From Polynucleobacter sp. VK25 (GTDB lineage Bacteria; Pseudomonadota; Gammaproteobacteria; Burkholderiales; Burkholderiaceae), in the NCBI RefSeq assembly GCF_018687355.1, contig NZ_CP061288.1, positions 1,188,144 to 1,252,143 on the forward strand: a DNA stretch of 64,000 bases, written 5' to 3'. Positions 20,372 to 29,127 of the stretch are shown piece after piece. The position numbers and the translations under genes were made by a program. Position 1 is the stretch's first letter. Each line of letters opens with the position of its first letter. The notes under the pieces are model-generated. The model was given only the letters and a program-made list of their open reading frames with translations. It was not told the origin of the DNA and ran no database searches.

Positions 20372-22239
20372 TATTTAGACTCCTCTTTCCACCAGTTTTG
20401 CATGATCCAAGGTTCAGCTTGGTAATACAACGGAGGCTCTGGGTAACGCATTTCATTACGGAAGGCTATGCGATGTGTGGGGTTGTACCACTGAGGTACA
20501 ACGTAATAACTATTCCATAGAACTCGATCTAGCGCTCTACATGCAGCACGTAACTCTTCACGATTCTGTGCTTTCGTAATCTCTTCGATTAAAGCGTCCA
20601 CGACTGGCGACTGTATGCCGATGATGTTGTCTGAACCCTTTGTTTTAGCAGCTTGGCTACCAAATCGATCCCATAATTCATTGCCAGGGTTTTGCGAATC
20701 AGGGAAACGGGTAGTTGTCATATCAAAGTCATACTCGTCCATACGCTTTTGATACAAAGCAAAATCGCTTGTACGAATATCTAATTGAATGCCCAGCTTT
20801 TCTAAATTTCGACCATAAGCAGAAAGCACCCTCAAGAAAAATCCGCCGTTCTCCACCATCTCAATCCGAAATGGCTCGCCCTTCTCATTCCTTAAGGCGC
20901 CATCACGATACTGCCAACCCGCATGCATGAGTAATTCGCGCGCTTGACGGAGATTTTGACGCAGACTACTTGGTGACTTTGTTGAAGGTGGAGCGGGCAT
21001 CGGTCCAAATACAGCATCTGGAACCCACTGCGGATATTTTGTCTTCAATGGTCTAAGTAACTTCAACTCTGCCTCAGTAGGCTTACGTGGACCATCAAAG
21101 TTGGCACTGAGATCACTATTCGTAAAAAAGCTATTGATGCGGCCATATTGATCAAAAAATATTTGACGATTGAGCCATTCAAAATCGAGAGCCAATCCCA
21201 ATGCTTGACGTACGCGCGGATCTTGCAAAGTCGGCTTGCGCACATTCATAGCAAAGCCCTGCATGCCAGCGCCATTATGATTAACAAAAGCCTTCTTCAA
21301 GAGCATGCCATTATCAAATTTCGAGCCCACATAACCCTTAGCCCAAATCTTGGCTCGATACTCAACGAGAGCATCAAACTCACCGGCCTTGAAGGCCTCC
21401 AACCTCACAGCGTCATCGCTATATAGTTTGTATAGGACGCGATCAAAGTTATAAAAACCTACTCTTACATTTAATGGCTTGCTGAGTTGATCAACCCAGT
21501 ACTGCGGATTTCGCTTATAGGTAATGGACTTGCCAGCCTTAAAGGACTCAATCAAGTATGGGCCACTACCAATTGGCGCCTCAAAGGCAAGCTTGTCAAA
21601 CGCAATCATTGTGCCGTCTGGACGCTTACCCCAGTTACGTGAAAAGATAGGCAAGGTGCCGACCATAATCGGTAATTCAGTATTGTTATTTCTAAAGTCG
21701 AAGCGCACTACGCGATCAGAAATTACAACGGCTTGCTTCACATCAGCAAAAGTCGTTTTGTAACGAGGATGCGCAAGGCCGCTCATCAATGTATCGAAGC
21801 TATGTTTTACATCTGCCGCTAATACTGGAGTGCCATCAGAAAATTTAGCTTCTGCGCGAATATGAAAGGTCACTGACTTGCGATCCTTGGCTACTTCAAT
21901 ATCGTCCGCCAATAAACCATAAATACTGGAAACCTCATCCGCACTTCCCTCAGCCAGAGATTCAAACATCAAATCTATCCCTGGAGCTGTTACGCCGCGC
22001 AAGGTATACGGATTGAACTTATCAAAGCTGGTTCTTTGGCCTGGATTGGGCAAGACCAAGGTTCCGCCGCGGGGTGCATTCGGGTTGACGTAGTCAAAAT
22101 GGGCAAAACCCTCTGAATACTTAGGCTTTCCGTATTGGGCAATACCCTGTCCCGCCTGAACTACATTGGTCCCAAGCCCTACTAGCAGGGCTAGCAGCAT
22201 TAAATAGGCAATTTGGCGAATGGGTTTTAGCTTAGGCAT
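20371..22239 (-). CDS. yejA: Periplasmic oligopeptide/microcin C-type substrate-binding protein (YejA type)
   Basis: 622 residues. A signal peptide (about 1-29, ending VVQA) leads into a family-5 extracellular solute-binding fold: the PNPGQRTSFDKFNPYTLRG region, then YGLLADDIEVAKD and RAEAKFSDGTPVLAADVKHSF near residue 130. Length and operon order match YejA. It would capture peptides and deliver them to YejBEF. Only about 50 bases separate its start from the divergent fabI, so the two promoters must nearly overlap. Confidence 0.94.
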   Translation of the reverse strand: MPKLKPIRQIAYLMLLALLVGLGTNVVQAGQGIAQYGKPKYSEGFAHFDYVNPNAPRGGTLVLPNPGQRTSFDKFNPYTLRGVTAPGIDLMFESLAEGSADEVSSIYGLLADDIEVAKDRKSVTFHIRAEAKFSDGTPVLAADVKHSFDTLMSGLAHPRYKTTFADVKQAVVISDRVVRFDFRNNNTELPIMVGTLPIFSRNWGKRPDGTMIAFDKLAFEAPIGSGPYLIESFKAGKSITYKRNPQYWVDQLSKPLNVRVGFYNFDRVLYKLYSDDAVRLEAFKAGEFDALVEYRAKIWAKGYVGSKFDNGMLLKKAFVNHNGAGMQGFAMNVRKPTLQDPRVRQALGLALDFEWLNRQIFFDQYGRINSFFTNSDLSANFDGPRKPTEAELKLLRPLKTKYPQWVPDAVFGPMPAPPSTKSPSSLRQNLRQARELLMHAGWQYRDGALRNEKGEPFRIEMVENGGFFLRVLSAYGRNLEKLGIQLDIRTSDFALYQKRMDEYDFDMTTTRFPDSQNPGNELWDRFGSQAAKTKGSDNIIGIQSPVVDALIEEITKAQNREELRAACRALDRVLWNSYYVVPQWYNPTHRIAFRNEMRYPEPPLYYQAEPWIMQNWWKEESK

Positions 22240-22289
22240 ATATGCAACAATTGTAGATAGCTAATCATATTTGAAGCAAAGGACACAAC

Positions 22290-23075
22290 ATGGGCTTTCT
22301 CACCGGCAAAAAAATCCTCATTACCGGCCTCCTCTCAAACCGCTCTATCGCCTATGGCATCGCCAAGGCCTGCCACCGCGAGGGCGCTGAACTAGCCTTT
22401 ACCTACGTAGGGGAACGCTTTAAAGACCGTATTGTGGATTTTGCAAAAGAATTCAATACCGAGCTCATTTTTGACTGCGATGTTGGTAGCGATGAGCAAA
22501 TCAGCGCCCTTTTTAAGGATTTAGCCAAATCCTGGCCTCAGTTTGATGGTTTTGTACATGCGATTGGCTTTGCGCCACGCGAAGCGATTGCTGGCGACTT
22601 CTTGGAAGGACTTTCTCGCGAAGGCTTCAAGATTGCGCACGACATTTCTGCATATAGCTTTCCAGCAATGGCAAAAGAAGCTCTCCCAATGTTGCGCGAT
22701 AAATCTTCATTGCTCACTTTGACTTATTTGGGATCCATGAAAAATGTTCCTAACTACAACACCATGGGTTTAGCAAAAGCATCTCTTGAAGCTTCCGTGC
22801 GTTATCTTGCTGGCTCAGTGGGTCCCAAAGGCATTCGTGCTAACGGCATTTCTGCTGGCCCAATTAAAACTTTGGCAGCCTCTGGCATCAAAGGGTTTGG
22901 CAAGATTTTGGAAGCTGTTGAAAAAACTGCTCCACTACGTCGCAATGTGACCATTGATGACGTCGGCAATACTGCTGCATTTTTATTGTCTGATCTAGCT
23001 AACGGCATTACCGCTGAAATCATTTATGTTGATAACGGCTTTAGTCAAGTTGTTGGCGGAATGGATGAAGTTTGA
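22290..23075 (+). CDS. fabI: Enoyl-[acyl-carrier-protein] reductase (NADH) FabI
   Basis: 261 residues, an SDR-type enoyl-ACP reductase that carries out the last step of each fatty-acid elongation cycle. The N-terminal GKKILITGLLSNRSIAYGIA nucleotide-binding segment is typical of FabI. The catalytic Tyr156 and Lys163 (Y-x6-K in NYNTMGLAKAS) fall at the same numbers as in E. coli FabI. This is the isoform generally inhibited by triclosan. The stop overlaps the TTG start of chrA. Confidence 0.96.
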   Translation: MGFLTGKKILITGLLSNRSIAYGIAKACHREGAELAFTYVGERFKDRIVDFAKEFNTELIFDCDVGSDEQISALFKDLAKSWPQFDGFVHAIGFAPREAIAGDFLEGLSREGFKIAHDISAYSFPAMAKEALPMLRDKSSLLTLTYLGSMKNVPNYNTMGLAKASLEASVRYLAGSVGPKGIRANGISAGPIKTLAASGIKGFGKILEAVEKTAPLRRNVTIDDVGNTAAFLLSDLANGITAEIIYVDNGFSQVVGGMDEV

Positions 23076-24400
23076 GCATTCCACTACGTGAAGCCCTGAA
23101 GTTTTGGGCTAAGCTAGGTTTCATTAGTTTTGGTGGGCCTGCAGGACAGATTGCCGTCCTGCACCAAGAGTTAGTTGAAAAGCGTCGCTGGATTTCAGAG
23201 CGGCGCTTTTTACATGCGCTCAACTATTGCATGCTCTTGCCGGGACCAGAGGCTCAACAGCTAGTCACTTACATTGGGTGGCTCATGCATCGTAGTTGGG
23301 GCGGCATTCTTGCAGGCACCCTCTTCGTACTTCCCTCCTTATTGATCTTAATTGGCTTGTCATGGGTGTATCTCACCTTCGGGCAAGTTCCTTGGATTGC
23401 TGCGATCTTTTTTGGTATCAAGCCGGCAGTCACTGCAATTGTGTTGCACGCTGCAGTACGGATTGGTAAACGCACGATTCGCAACCAAGCACTTCAATGG
23501 ATTGCACTTGGATCCTTTCTGGCGATTTTCATTCTCAATCTAGCCTTTCCCATCATCGTATTGATTGCTGCTGCTATCGGCTACTGGGGAGGTAAACGTT
23601 ATCCAGAATATTTCCAACAAGGCGGTGGACATGGAGAAAAAGAATCTAAACAGTATGGCAGCGCCATCATTGACGATCACACTCCTACGCCTGAGCATGC
23701 CAGATTCACCTATTCAAAAGCGATCCGTCATAGCCTGATAGCGCTTACTTGCTGGCTAGCTCCTTTCGGTGCTTTAGTCGCCATTTTTGGTTGGAAGACT
23801 TTGTACGCCAACATCGCTTGGTTCTTTACCAAAGCCGCCTTTCTGACTTTTGGCGGCGCATATGCAGTATTACCATACGTATACCAAGGTGCAGTTGAGC
23901 ACTTTCATTGGCTCAGCGCCAACCAAATGATTGATGGCTTAGCGCTTGGTGAAACCACGCCAGGCCCACTCATTATGGTGGTTGCTTTTGTAGGCTACCT
24001 TGCCGGACATATTCAACATTTGATTGGCGCTAGTGATCCATTTTGGTTTGGCGTAATTGGTGCATGTGTTGCTACTTGGTTTACTTTTTTACCCTCCTTC
24101 TTTTTTATCTTAGTTGGTGGCCCGCTGATTGAGTCCACCCATGGCAAACTTGGATTCACTGCACCCCTAACCGCAATTACTGCTGCAGTCGTTGGTGTCA
24201 TTGCCAACCTTGGTCTATTTTTTGCGTATCACGTCTTTTTACCGAGAGGCTTTAGTGGTTCCATTTCCTGGGTCTCCATCCTGATCTGTGCATTGGCTGG
24301 ATTAGCCTTATTTAAGTTTCAAAAGGGTGTTCTTTCAGTATTGGGTGGGTCAGCCTTAGCTGGATTGCTATTCCATTACATCTCTATTTTGCTCGGATGA
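23072..24400 (+). CDS. chrA: Chromate transporter ChrA, two-domain form
   Basis: 442 residues with two homologous CHR domains in tandem (about 10-190 and 220-440). The first carries SFGGPAGQIAVLHQELVEKRRW and LPGPEAQQL motifs; the second carries TFGGAYAVLPYVYQGAVE and GLALGETTPGPL. About ten hydrophobic segments indicate an inner-membrane efflux protein. The start is TTG at 23072, overlapping the fabI stop (TTGA), so translation depends on fabI. Chromate is the family substrate; actual specificity is inferred. Confidence 0.92.
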   Translation: MSIPLREALKFWAKLGFISFGGPAGQIAVLHQELVEKRRWISERRFLHALNYCMLLPGPEAQQLVTYIGWLMHRSWGGILAGTLFVLPSLLILIGLSWVYLTFGQVPWIAAIFFGIKPAVTAIVLHAAVRIGKRTIRNQALQWIALGSFLAIFILNLAFPIIVLIAAAIGYWGGKRYPEYFQQGGGHGEKESKQYGSAIIDDHTPTPEHARFTYSKAIRHSLIALTCWLAPFGALVAIFGWKTLYANIAWFFTKAAFLTFGGAYAVLPYVYQGAVEHFHWLSANQMIDGLALGETTPGPLIMVVAFVGYLAGHIQHLIGASDPFWFGVIGACVATWFTFLPSFFFILVGGPLIESTHGKLGFTAPLTAITAAVVGVIANLGLFFAYHVFLPRGFSGSISWVSILICALAGLALFKFQKGVLSVLGGSALAGLLFHYISILLG

Positions 24401-24434
24401 GTTTTGGGGTGAATTTTTTCCCGGGATTGGCATA

Positions 24435-25319
24435 ATGGAACTTATGCGAATCGAACCTCAAACTATCACCCACCTGCAAGAGTGGCTTGGCAAAACCGAG
24501 TCCCTTCAAGACACTGTTACAGCCGCTCCCGTACGTGCGCTCTCGGCTACGTTGGACCGCGAAGATGCTGCGCCGATTAAGGGCACTTTTCTTCCTGAGC
24601 TTTGGCACTGGTTGTATTTCCTACCTCATGCTCGTGAATCCGAAATCGGTCCTGACGGCCACCCCAAACGCGGTGGCTTTCTACCTCCAGTGCCATTGCC
24701 ACGTCGCATGTGGGCAGGCAGTCGGATTGAGTGGCTGAAACCGCTTGCGGTTGGAGATGAGATTGAGCGCGTTTCTACGATTGAGTCAGTAACTCATAAA
24801 GCGGGCCGTACTGGTGATTTGATCTTCGTATTAGTGAATCACAAGATCTCCAATCAAGATGGTCCTGCAATCATTGAAGAGCATGACATTGTGTATCGCG
24901 ATGCACCAGGACCAGATGACAAGCCGGTTGCCCCTACTCCCGCGCCTACTGATGCTCAGTGGAGCAAAACGATTACACCGGATGATGTGCTGCTGTTTCG
25001 TTATTCAGCGCTGACCTTTAATGGTCATCGCATTCACTACGACCGCAAATATGTAACTGAGGTTGAAGGCTATCCGGGTCTGATCGTGCATGGCCCTTTG
25101 ATTGCAACCCTATTGGTTGACTTGGTGCGTCAAAGCATTCCGGGATGCAAACTCAAGAGCTTTGAGTTCCGCGCAATTCGACCTACGTTTGATATCAACA
25201 TCTTTAAAGTCAGTGCCAAGCCTGATCTAGAAAAAGATCCAAGCGGAAAAACCATTTCCATTTGGGCTCAAGATCACGAGGGCTGGCTCACTATGCAAGC
25301 CACCGCTGTTTTAGCTTAG
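24435..25319 (+). CDS. MaoC-like (FAS1-like dehydratase domain) acyl-CoA hydratase
   Basis: 294 residues, a double hot-dog protein. The N-terminal half (to about 150) is the degenerate hot-dog with PVPLPRRMWAGSRIEW. The C-terminal half holds the hydratase motif RYSALTFNGHRIHYDRKY near residue 195 and VHGPLIATLLVDL. The closest families are mesaconyl-C4-CoA and itaconyl-CoA hydratases. With the CitE-like lyase two genes on, it fits hydration of itaconyl- or mesaconyl-CoA to citramalyl-CoA. Starts at 24435 and 24444 are both possible. First gene of a four-gene rightward set. Confidence 0.87.
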   Translation: MELMRIEPQTITHLQEWLGKTESLQDTVTAAPVRALSATLDREDAAPIKGTFLPELWHWLYFLPHARESEIGPDGHPKRGGFLPPVPLPRRMWAGSRIEWLKPLAVGDEIERVSTIESVTHKAGRTGDLIFVLVNHKISNQDGPAIIEEHDIVYRDAPGPDDKPVAPTPAPTDAQWSKTITPDDVLLFRYSALTFNGHRIHYDRKYVTEVEGYPGLIVHGPLIATLLVDLVRQSIPGCKLKSFEFRAIRPTFDINIFKVSAKPDLEKDPSGKTISIWAQDHEGWLTMQATAVLA

Positions 25320-25372
25320 TTCAAACTTAGTGCAAACTTATTTAAAGTCAATTTCATCAAATTATTTTTATT

Positions 25373-26749
25373 ATGACTAACCAACATCTCTCTCTTGAGC
25401 TAGCTACTTTTGCCGCCAATTTACAGGCTACTGATATTCCAGCAGAGGTAATGAGCCGTGCAGAAGACTTATTAGTCGATTGGTTTGGCTCAGCGATTGC
25501 AGGCAAAGGATCTCGCCCGGTTGAGCTCATTACACAGTTTGCGCAAAATATGGGTGGCTTTGATGCGACACATGCTGGCCCTGCAGAGATTTTGGTTTCT
25601 CGTAAAACCTCTAGTCCTTTTTTAGCAGCGATGGCCAATGCCGCAGCCTCACACGTTGCCGAACAGGATGATGTCCACAATGGCTCAGTCTTTCACCCAG
25701 CAACTGTTGTCTTTCCTCCAGTATTAGCGTGTGCTCAAGCGATTGGCGCATCAGGTGAAGATTTATTGGTTGCCGCTGTAGCGGGCTACGAAGTAGGTAT
25801 TCGGGTTGGAGAATTTTTAGGTCGCTCCCATTACAAAGTATTTCATACCACCGGTACTGCCGGCACATTAGCAGCGGCTGCAGCAGTTGGACGACTTTTG
25901 AAGCTCTCACCAGATCAAATGCTCAATGCCTTTGGTTCTGCGGGAACTCAGTCAGCAGGATTATGGGAGTTTCTGCGCGACGCAGCAGATTCCAAGCAAC
26001 TCCATACTGCCCATGCAGCCTCTACAGGGTTGATGTCTGCTTATATTGCACAAGCTGGTTTTACAGGCGCGCAGCATATATTGGAAGGCAAACAAGGCTT
26101 AGCTGCAGGCATGTCCAGCGATAGCGATCCAAGTAAATTGGTTGATCGCTTAGGGAGTCGCTGGGCCTTAGCGGAGACCAGCTTTAAGTATTACGCCTCA
26201 TGCCGTCATACCCACCCTGCTGCTGATGCATTGCTCCAAGTCATGCTGACCAATAATCTATCGCCTAGCGATATTTCTAAAGTAGAAACCTTAGTTCACC
26301 AAGGCGCTATTGACGTATTAGGTCCCGTAACTGATCCAGCGACTGTGCATCAATCGAAGTTCTCGATGGGCACTGTTCTGGCTTTGGTTGCGCATTATCG
26401 GTTTGCTGGTTTGCAAGAATTCGATCAACACTTTCATGATGATGAGATCTGCGCATTCCGTGAGCGCGTTTCGATGACACTAGATCCTGAGGTTGATAGC
26501 GCTTATCCACAACGCTGGATTGGCAAAGTTAAGGTTCATCTCACTAATGGCCAAGTATTGGATGGTCGAGTGGATGAGCCTAAAGGTGATCCAGGAAATA
26601 CTTTATCCCGAGCAGAAATTACCGACAAAGCAATGCGCCTAGCTGCCTTTAGCGCAGGCGCCAGCCCAACAGAAATGAGTAAAGCTATTGATCTCTTGTG
26701 GAATATCCGCAAACAAGCCAAGATAGGCTTTCTTCTTCCATCAAACTAA
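25373..26749 (+). CDS. MmgE/PrpD family protein
   Basis: 458 residues. The family contains 2-methylcitrate dehydratase and cis-aconitate decarboxylase. Visible family features: LLVDWFGSAIAGKGSRP near residue 30, AAASHVAEQDDVH near 85, the SVFHPATVVFPP segment, and KYYASCRHTHPAADAL near residue 275. Without structural comparison the reaction cannot be chosen; the neighbours suggest a C5 or C6 branched dicarboxylate. It lies between the MaoC-like hydratase and the CitE-like lyase with short gaps on both sides, so all are probably co-transcribed. Confidence 0.9.
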   Translation: MTNQHLSLELATFAANLQATDIPAEVMSRAEDLLVDWFGSAIAGKGSRPVELITQFAQNMGGFDATHAGPAEILVSRKTSSPFLAAMANAAASHVAEQDDVHNGSVFHPATVVFPPVLACAQAIGASGEDLLVAAVAGYEVGIRVGEFLGRSHYKVFHTTGTAGTLAAAAAVGRLLKLSPDQMLNAFGSAGTQSAGLWEFLRDAADSKQLHTAHAASTGLMSAYIAQAGFTGAQHILEGKQGLAAGMSSDSDPSKLVDRLGSRWALAETSFKYYASCRHTHPAADALLQVMLTNNLSPSDISKVETLVHQGAIDVLGPVTDPATVHQSKFSMGTVLALVAHYRFAGLQEFDQHFHDDEICAFRERVSMTLDPEVDSAYPQRWIGKVKVHLTNGQVLDGRVDEPKGDPGNTLSRAEITDKAMRLAAFSAGASPTEMSKAIDLLWNIRKQAKIGFLLPSN

Positions 26750-26774
26750 GTACAGACTAAGTTCAGACTAATTC

Positions 26775-27620
26775 ATGAATCCACTTGATACGCCATTAGG
26801 CTACAGCACCAACTTTCTATTTGTACCAGGCACTCGTCCAGAGCGTTTTATCAAGGCTCTTGATAGTGGCGCCAGTGGAGTTGTCTTAGATTTAGAGGAT
26901 GCCGTCCCCGAGGAAGATAAAGCGACTGCTCGTGATGCCATTCGGGTCGCTTGGGTCGGCTTTAGTGCTGAGCAAAAGAAGCGTCTAGTGATTCGTACCA
27001 ATTCACCCGGAAGCAAGTTCTATTCTGCTGACTTAATCCTGGCCCAAGAACTTCAAGTTGCCTGTCTATTAATCCCCAAAAGCGAATCTGGCGATCAAAT
27101 TAATGGTGCCGCCCTCATCCTGCCGAATACTGCAATCATTCCAATGATTGAAACTGCGGTTGGCCTGGATCAACTCAAGGCAATTGCCAATGCCAACCAG
27201 GTGATTCGTATTGCTTTGGGTAATTTAGATTTACAAGCCGATCTTGGTATGGTGTGTGACCGCCAAGAAACAGAATTACAAACTGCCCGCTATCAAATCG
27301 TTTTAGCATCTCGCCTCGCACAGATTGCCCCTCCTATTGATGGGGTTACACCATCGACGGATGACATAGAGCGCATTACCGATGATGCTGAACGCGCAAA
27401 ACGGATGGGCTTCGGTGGAAAACTCTGCATTCATCCAAAGCAAGTTGACATCGTTATCAAAGCATTTACACCAACCGAGGAAGAATTGGCTTGGGCTCAG
27501 CGTGTTATTGAGGCGGATAAAGCTTCTAAAGGGGGTGCCGTGAAGTTGGATGGCCGCATGATTGATCGCCCAGTGGTTTTATTGGCCCAAAGAACCCTGG
27601 CAATTACTGGTAAATACTAG
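26775..27620 (+). CDS. CitE-like CoA ester lyase (HpcH/HpaI family)
   Basis: 281 residues. TIM-barrel lyase with the family N-terminus LFVPGTRPERFIKALDSGA, metal and CoA residues in VVLDLEDAVPEEDKATAR (about 35-52), the IPMIETAVGLDQL segment near residue 118, and GFGGKLCIHPKQVDIV near 215. These enzymes cleave malyl-, citramalyl- or methylmalyl-CoA. In this neighbourhood, citramalyl-CoA lyase giving pyruvate and acetyl-CoA is the best guess. No CoA-transferase or ligase gene is visible in the cluster. Confidence 0.9.
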   Translation: MNPLDTPLGYSTNFLFVPGTRPERFIKALDSGASGVVLDLEDAVPEEDKATARDAIRVAWVGFSAEQKKRLVIRTNSPGSKFYSADLILAQELQVACLLIPKSESGDQINGAALILPNTAIIPMIETAVGLDQLKAIANANQVIRIALGNLDLQADLGMVCDRQETELQTARYQIVLASRLAQIAPPIDGVTPSTDDIERITDDAERAKRMGFGGKLCIHPKQVDIVIKAFTPTEEELAWAQRVIEADKASKGGAVKLDGRMIDRPVVLLAQRTLAITGKY

Positions 27621-27686
27621 GGTTATTGTTGTAAAAAAAGTTATAAAACTGGCAAAATTGGTCAACATAAAAAGATGGAGACCAAT

Positions 27687-28676
27687 ATGAAAATCAAGAA
27701 ATTCGTATTCACAGGAATTGCAGCTGCTTTAACTGCTGGCGCATTTCTGAGTACTAGCGCCCTAGCTCAAAAAGATTGGCCTACTAAGTCAATCACCTTA
27801 GTTGTTCCATTTGCTGCCGGCGGTCCAACCGATTCTGTTGCCCGCTTGATTGCAGTTCCTATGGGTCAAACCTTGGGACAAACAGTGGTGGTGGAAAACG
27901 TGAATGGCGCTGGTGGAACAATTGCAAGCACTAAGGTCGCACGTGCGGCACCTGATGGCTACACTATCTATCTTCATCACATGGGCATGGCAACAGCCAA
28001 CGCGCTTTATGACAAGCTGCCATACGATCCAATGAGTAACTTTGATTACATTGGTCAAGTTGCCGATGTGCCAATGGTGCTCTTAGGCAAAAAAGATCTG
28101 CCAGCAAATAACTTCAAAGAGCTTGAAGCCTACATCAAGGCGAATGGCTCTAAGGTCACAATGGCTAACGCAGGACCTGGAGCAGTTTCACAACTTTGCG
28201 GACTACTCTTTCAGAGTCGTATTGGCGTGAAGCTTACAAATATCCCTTACAAGGGGACTGGCCCTGCACTAACCGACTTATTAGGCGGTCAGGTTGACTT
28301 GCTTTGCGATCAAACCACCCAAACCATTCCTTACATTAAGGATGGTCGTGTAAAGGCTTATGGCACAACCACTCTGAAGCGCTTGCCAGCAATTCCAAAT
28401 GTACCTACTTTGGATGAGCAAGGCTTAAAAGGTTTTGAAGTAAAAGTTTGGCACGGTATGTACACACCAAAAGGTGTTCCAAAACCAATCTTGGATAAGT
28501 TGAATGCCGCTCTGAAGAAAGCACTCAATAATCCTGATGTGAAAAAACGTTTAGAAGATGCCAATATTGATATCGTCTCTCCAGAAAAAATGACTCCTGC
28601 TGGACTCAAATCACACCTGGAAGCCGAAATTAACAAATGGGGTCCAATCATTCGCAAGTCAAATATTCCTGACTAA
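27687..28676 (+). CDS. Bug/TctC-family tripartite tricarboxylate transporter substrate-binding protein
   Basis: 329 residues from the ATG at 27687, chosen because GGAG lies 8 bases upstream; the in-frame ATG at 27675 overlaps that site. The signal peptide ends near SALAQ. Family motif VVPFAAGGPTDSVAR (about 35-49) and the GAGGTIAS loop follow. It closely resembles the receptor at 463-1455. As the last gene of the hydratase/PrpD/lyase set, it probably captures the carboxylate that the set degrades. The membrane subunits TctA/TctB are not here. Confidence 0.92.
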   Translation: MKIKKFVFTGIAAALTAGAFLSTSALAQKDWPTKSITLVVPFAAGGPTDSVARLIAVPMGQTLGQTVVVENVNGAGGTIASTKVARAAPDGYTIYLHHMGMATANALYDKLPYDPMSNFDYIGQVADVPMVLLGKKDLPANNFKELEAYIKANGSKVTMANAGPGAVSQLCGLLFQSRIGVKLTNIPYKGTGPALTDLLGGQVDLLCDQTTQTIPYIKDGRVKAYGTTTLKRLPAIPNVPTLDEQGLKGFEVKVWHGMYTPKGVPKPILDKLNAALKKALNNPDVKKRLEDANIDIVSPEKMTPAGLKSHLEAEINKWGPIIRKSNIPD

Positions 28677-28694
28677 GCATTGATTGCGTCAAAC

Positions 28695-28722
28695 AAAAAG
28701 CCAGCATATAGCTGGCTTTTTT
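28695..28722. terminator. Bidirectional rho-independent terminator
   Basis: AGCCAGC and GCTGGCT form a 7-bp stem with an ATATA loop, flanked by an A-run before and a T-run after. It separates the convergent Bug receptor and Rap1a-like genes and can serve both. Confidence 0.9.
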
Positions 28723-28736
28723 ATTATGGTGAACTC

Positions 28737-29105
28737 TTATTTACATGGGTAATTATCAGTAAAGAAGCGCAGTAAGGTTTTAGCCGCCTTCTCTTTATTA
28801 AACTGAGGATTGGTCTTGGTCCAAGCCAAGAACTTTTGCAAGACCTCATCACGAGTCTCACTCTTGTTTACAAAGCAGATGGCTGGTTTAGCATCGGTAC
28901 GACGATTCGCCAAATAGCCTTGATACACACCTTCACCAAAGCCAAAACAAAAACTGCGACCTTGCAGGTCGTCGGGATTCTTGCAGAGCTCTACAAATGC
29001 AGCAGTACTGGCATCATCTACCGGGAGGTCCTTCTGCGCATAGCTATTTGGAGCAAAAGAAAGCATAGATGCAATGAGTATGAATGTTGTTGTGAATGAT
29101 TTCAT
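28737..29105 (-). CDS. Rap1a/Tai-family small secreted protein
   Basis: 122 residues from the ATG at 29105, preceded by AGAGAAG; an upstream in-frame ATG at 29144 would add 13 residues ahead of a clear signal peptide and is less likely. The signal peptide ends near SYAQ. The mature part has four cysteines (LCKNPDD, FCFGF, AICFV, YPCK), and the FCFGFGEGVYQGYL segment is typical of Rap1a/Tai immunity-type proteins. Founding members protect against type VI amidase effectors, but no such effector or T6SS gene is nearby, so the role here is open. Co-directional with, and 22 bases downstream of, the DUF3300 gene. Confidence 0.75.
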   Translation of the reverse strand: MKSFTTTFILIASMLSFAPNSYAQKDLPVDDASTAAFVELCKNPDDLQGRSFCFGFGEGVYQGYLANRRTDAKPAICFVNKSETRDEVLQKFLAWTKTNPQFNKEKAAKTLLRFFTDNYPCK

Positions 29106-29127
29106 GATTCTCTTCTCTAAATAAAGG

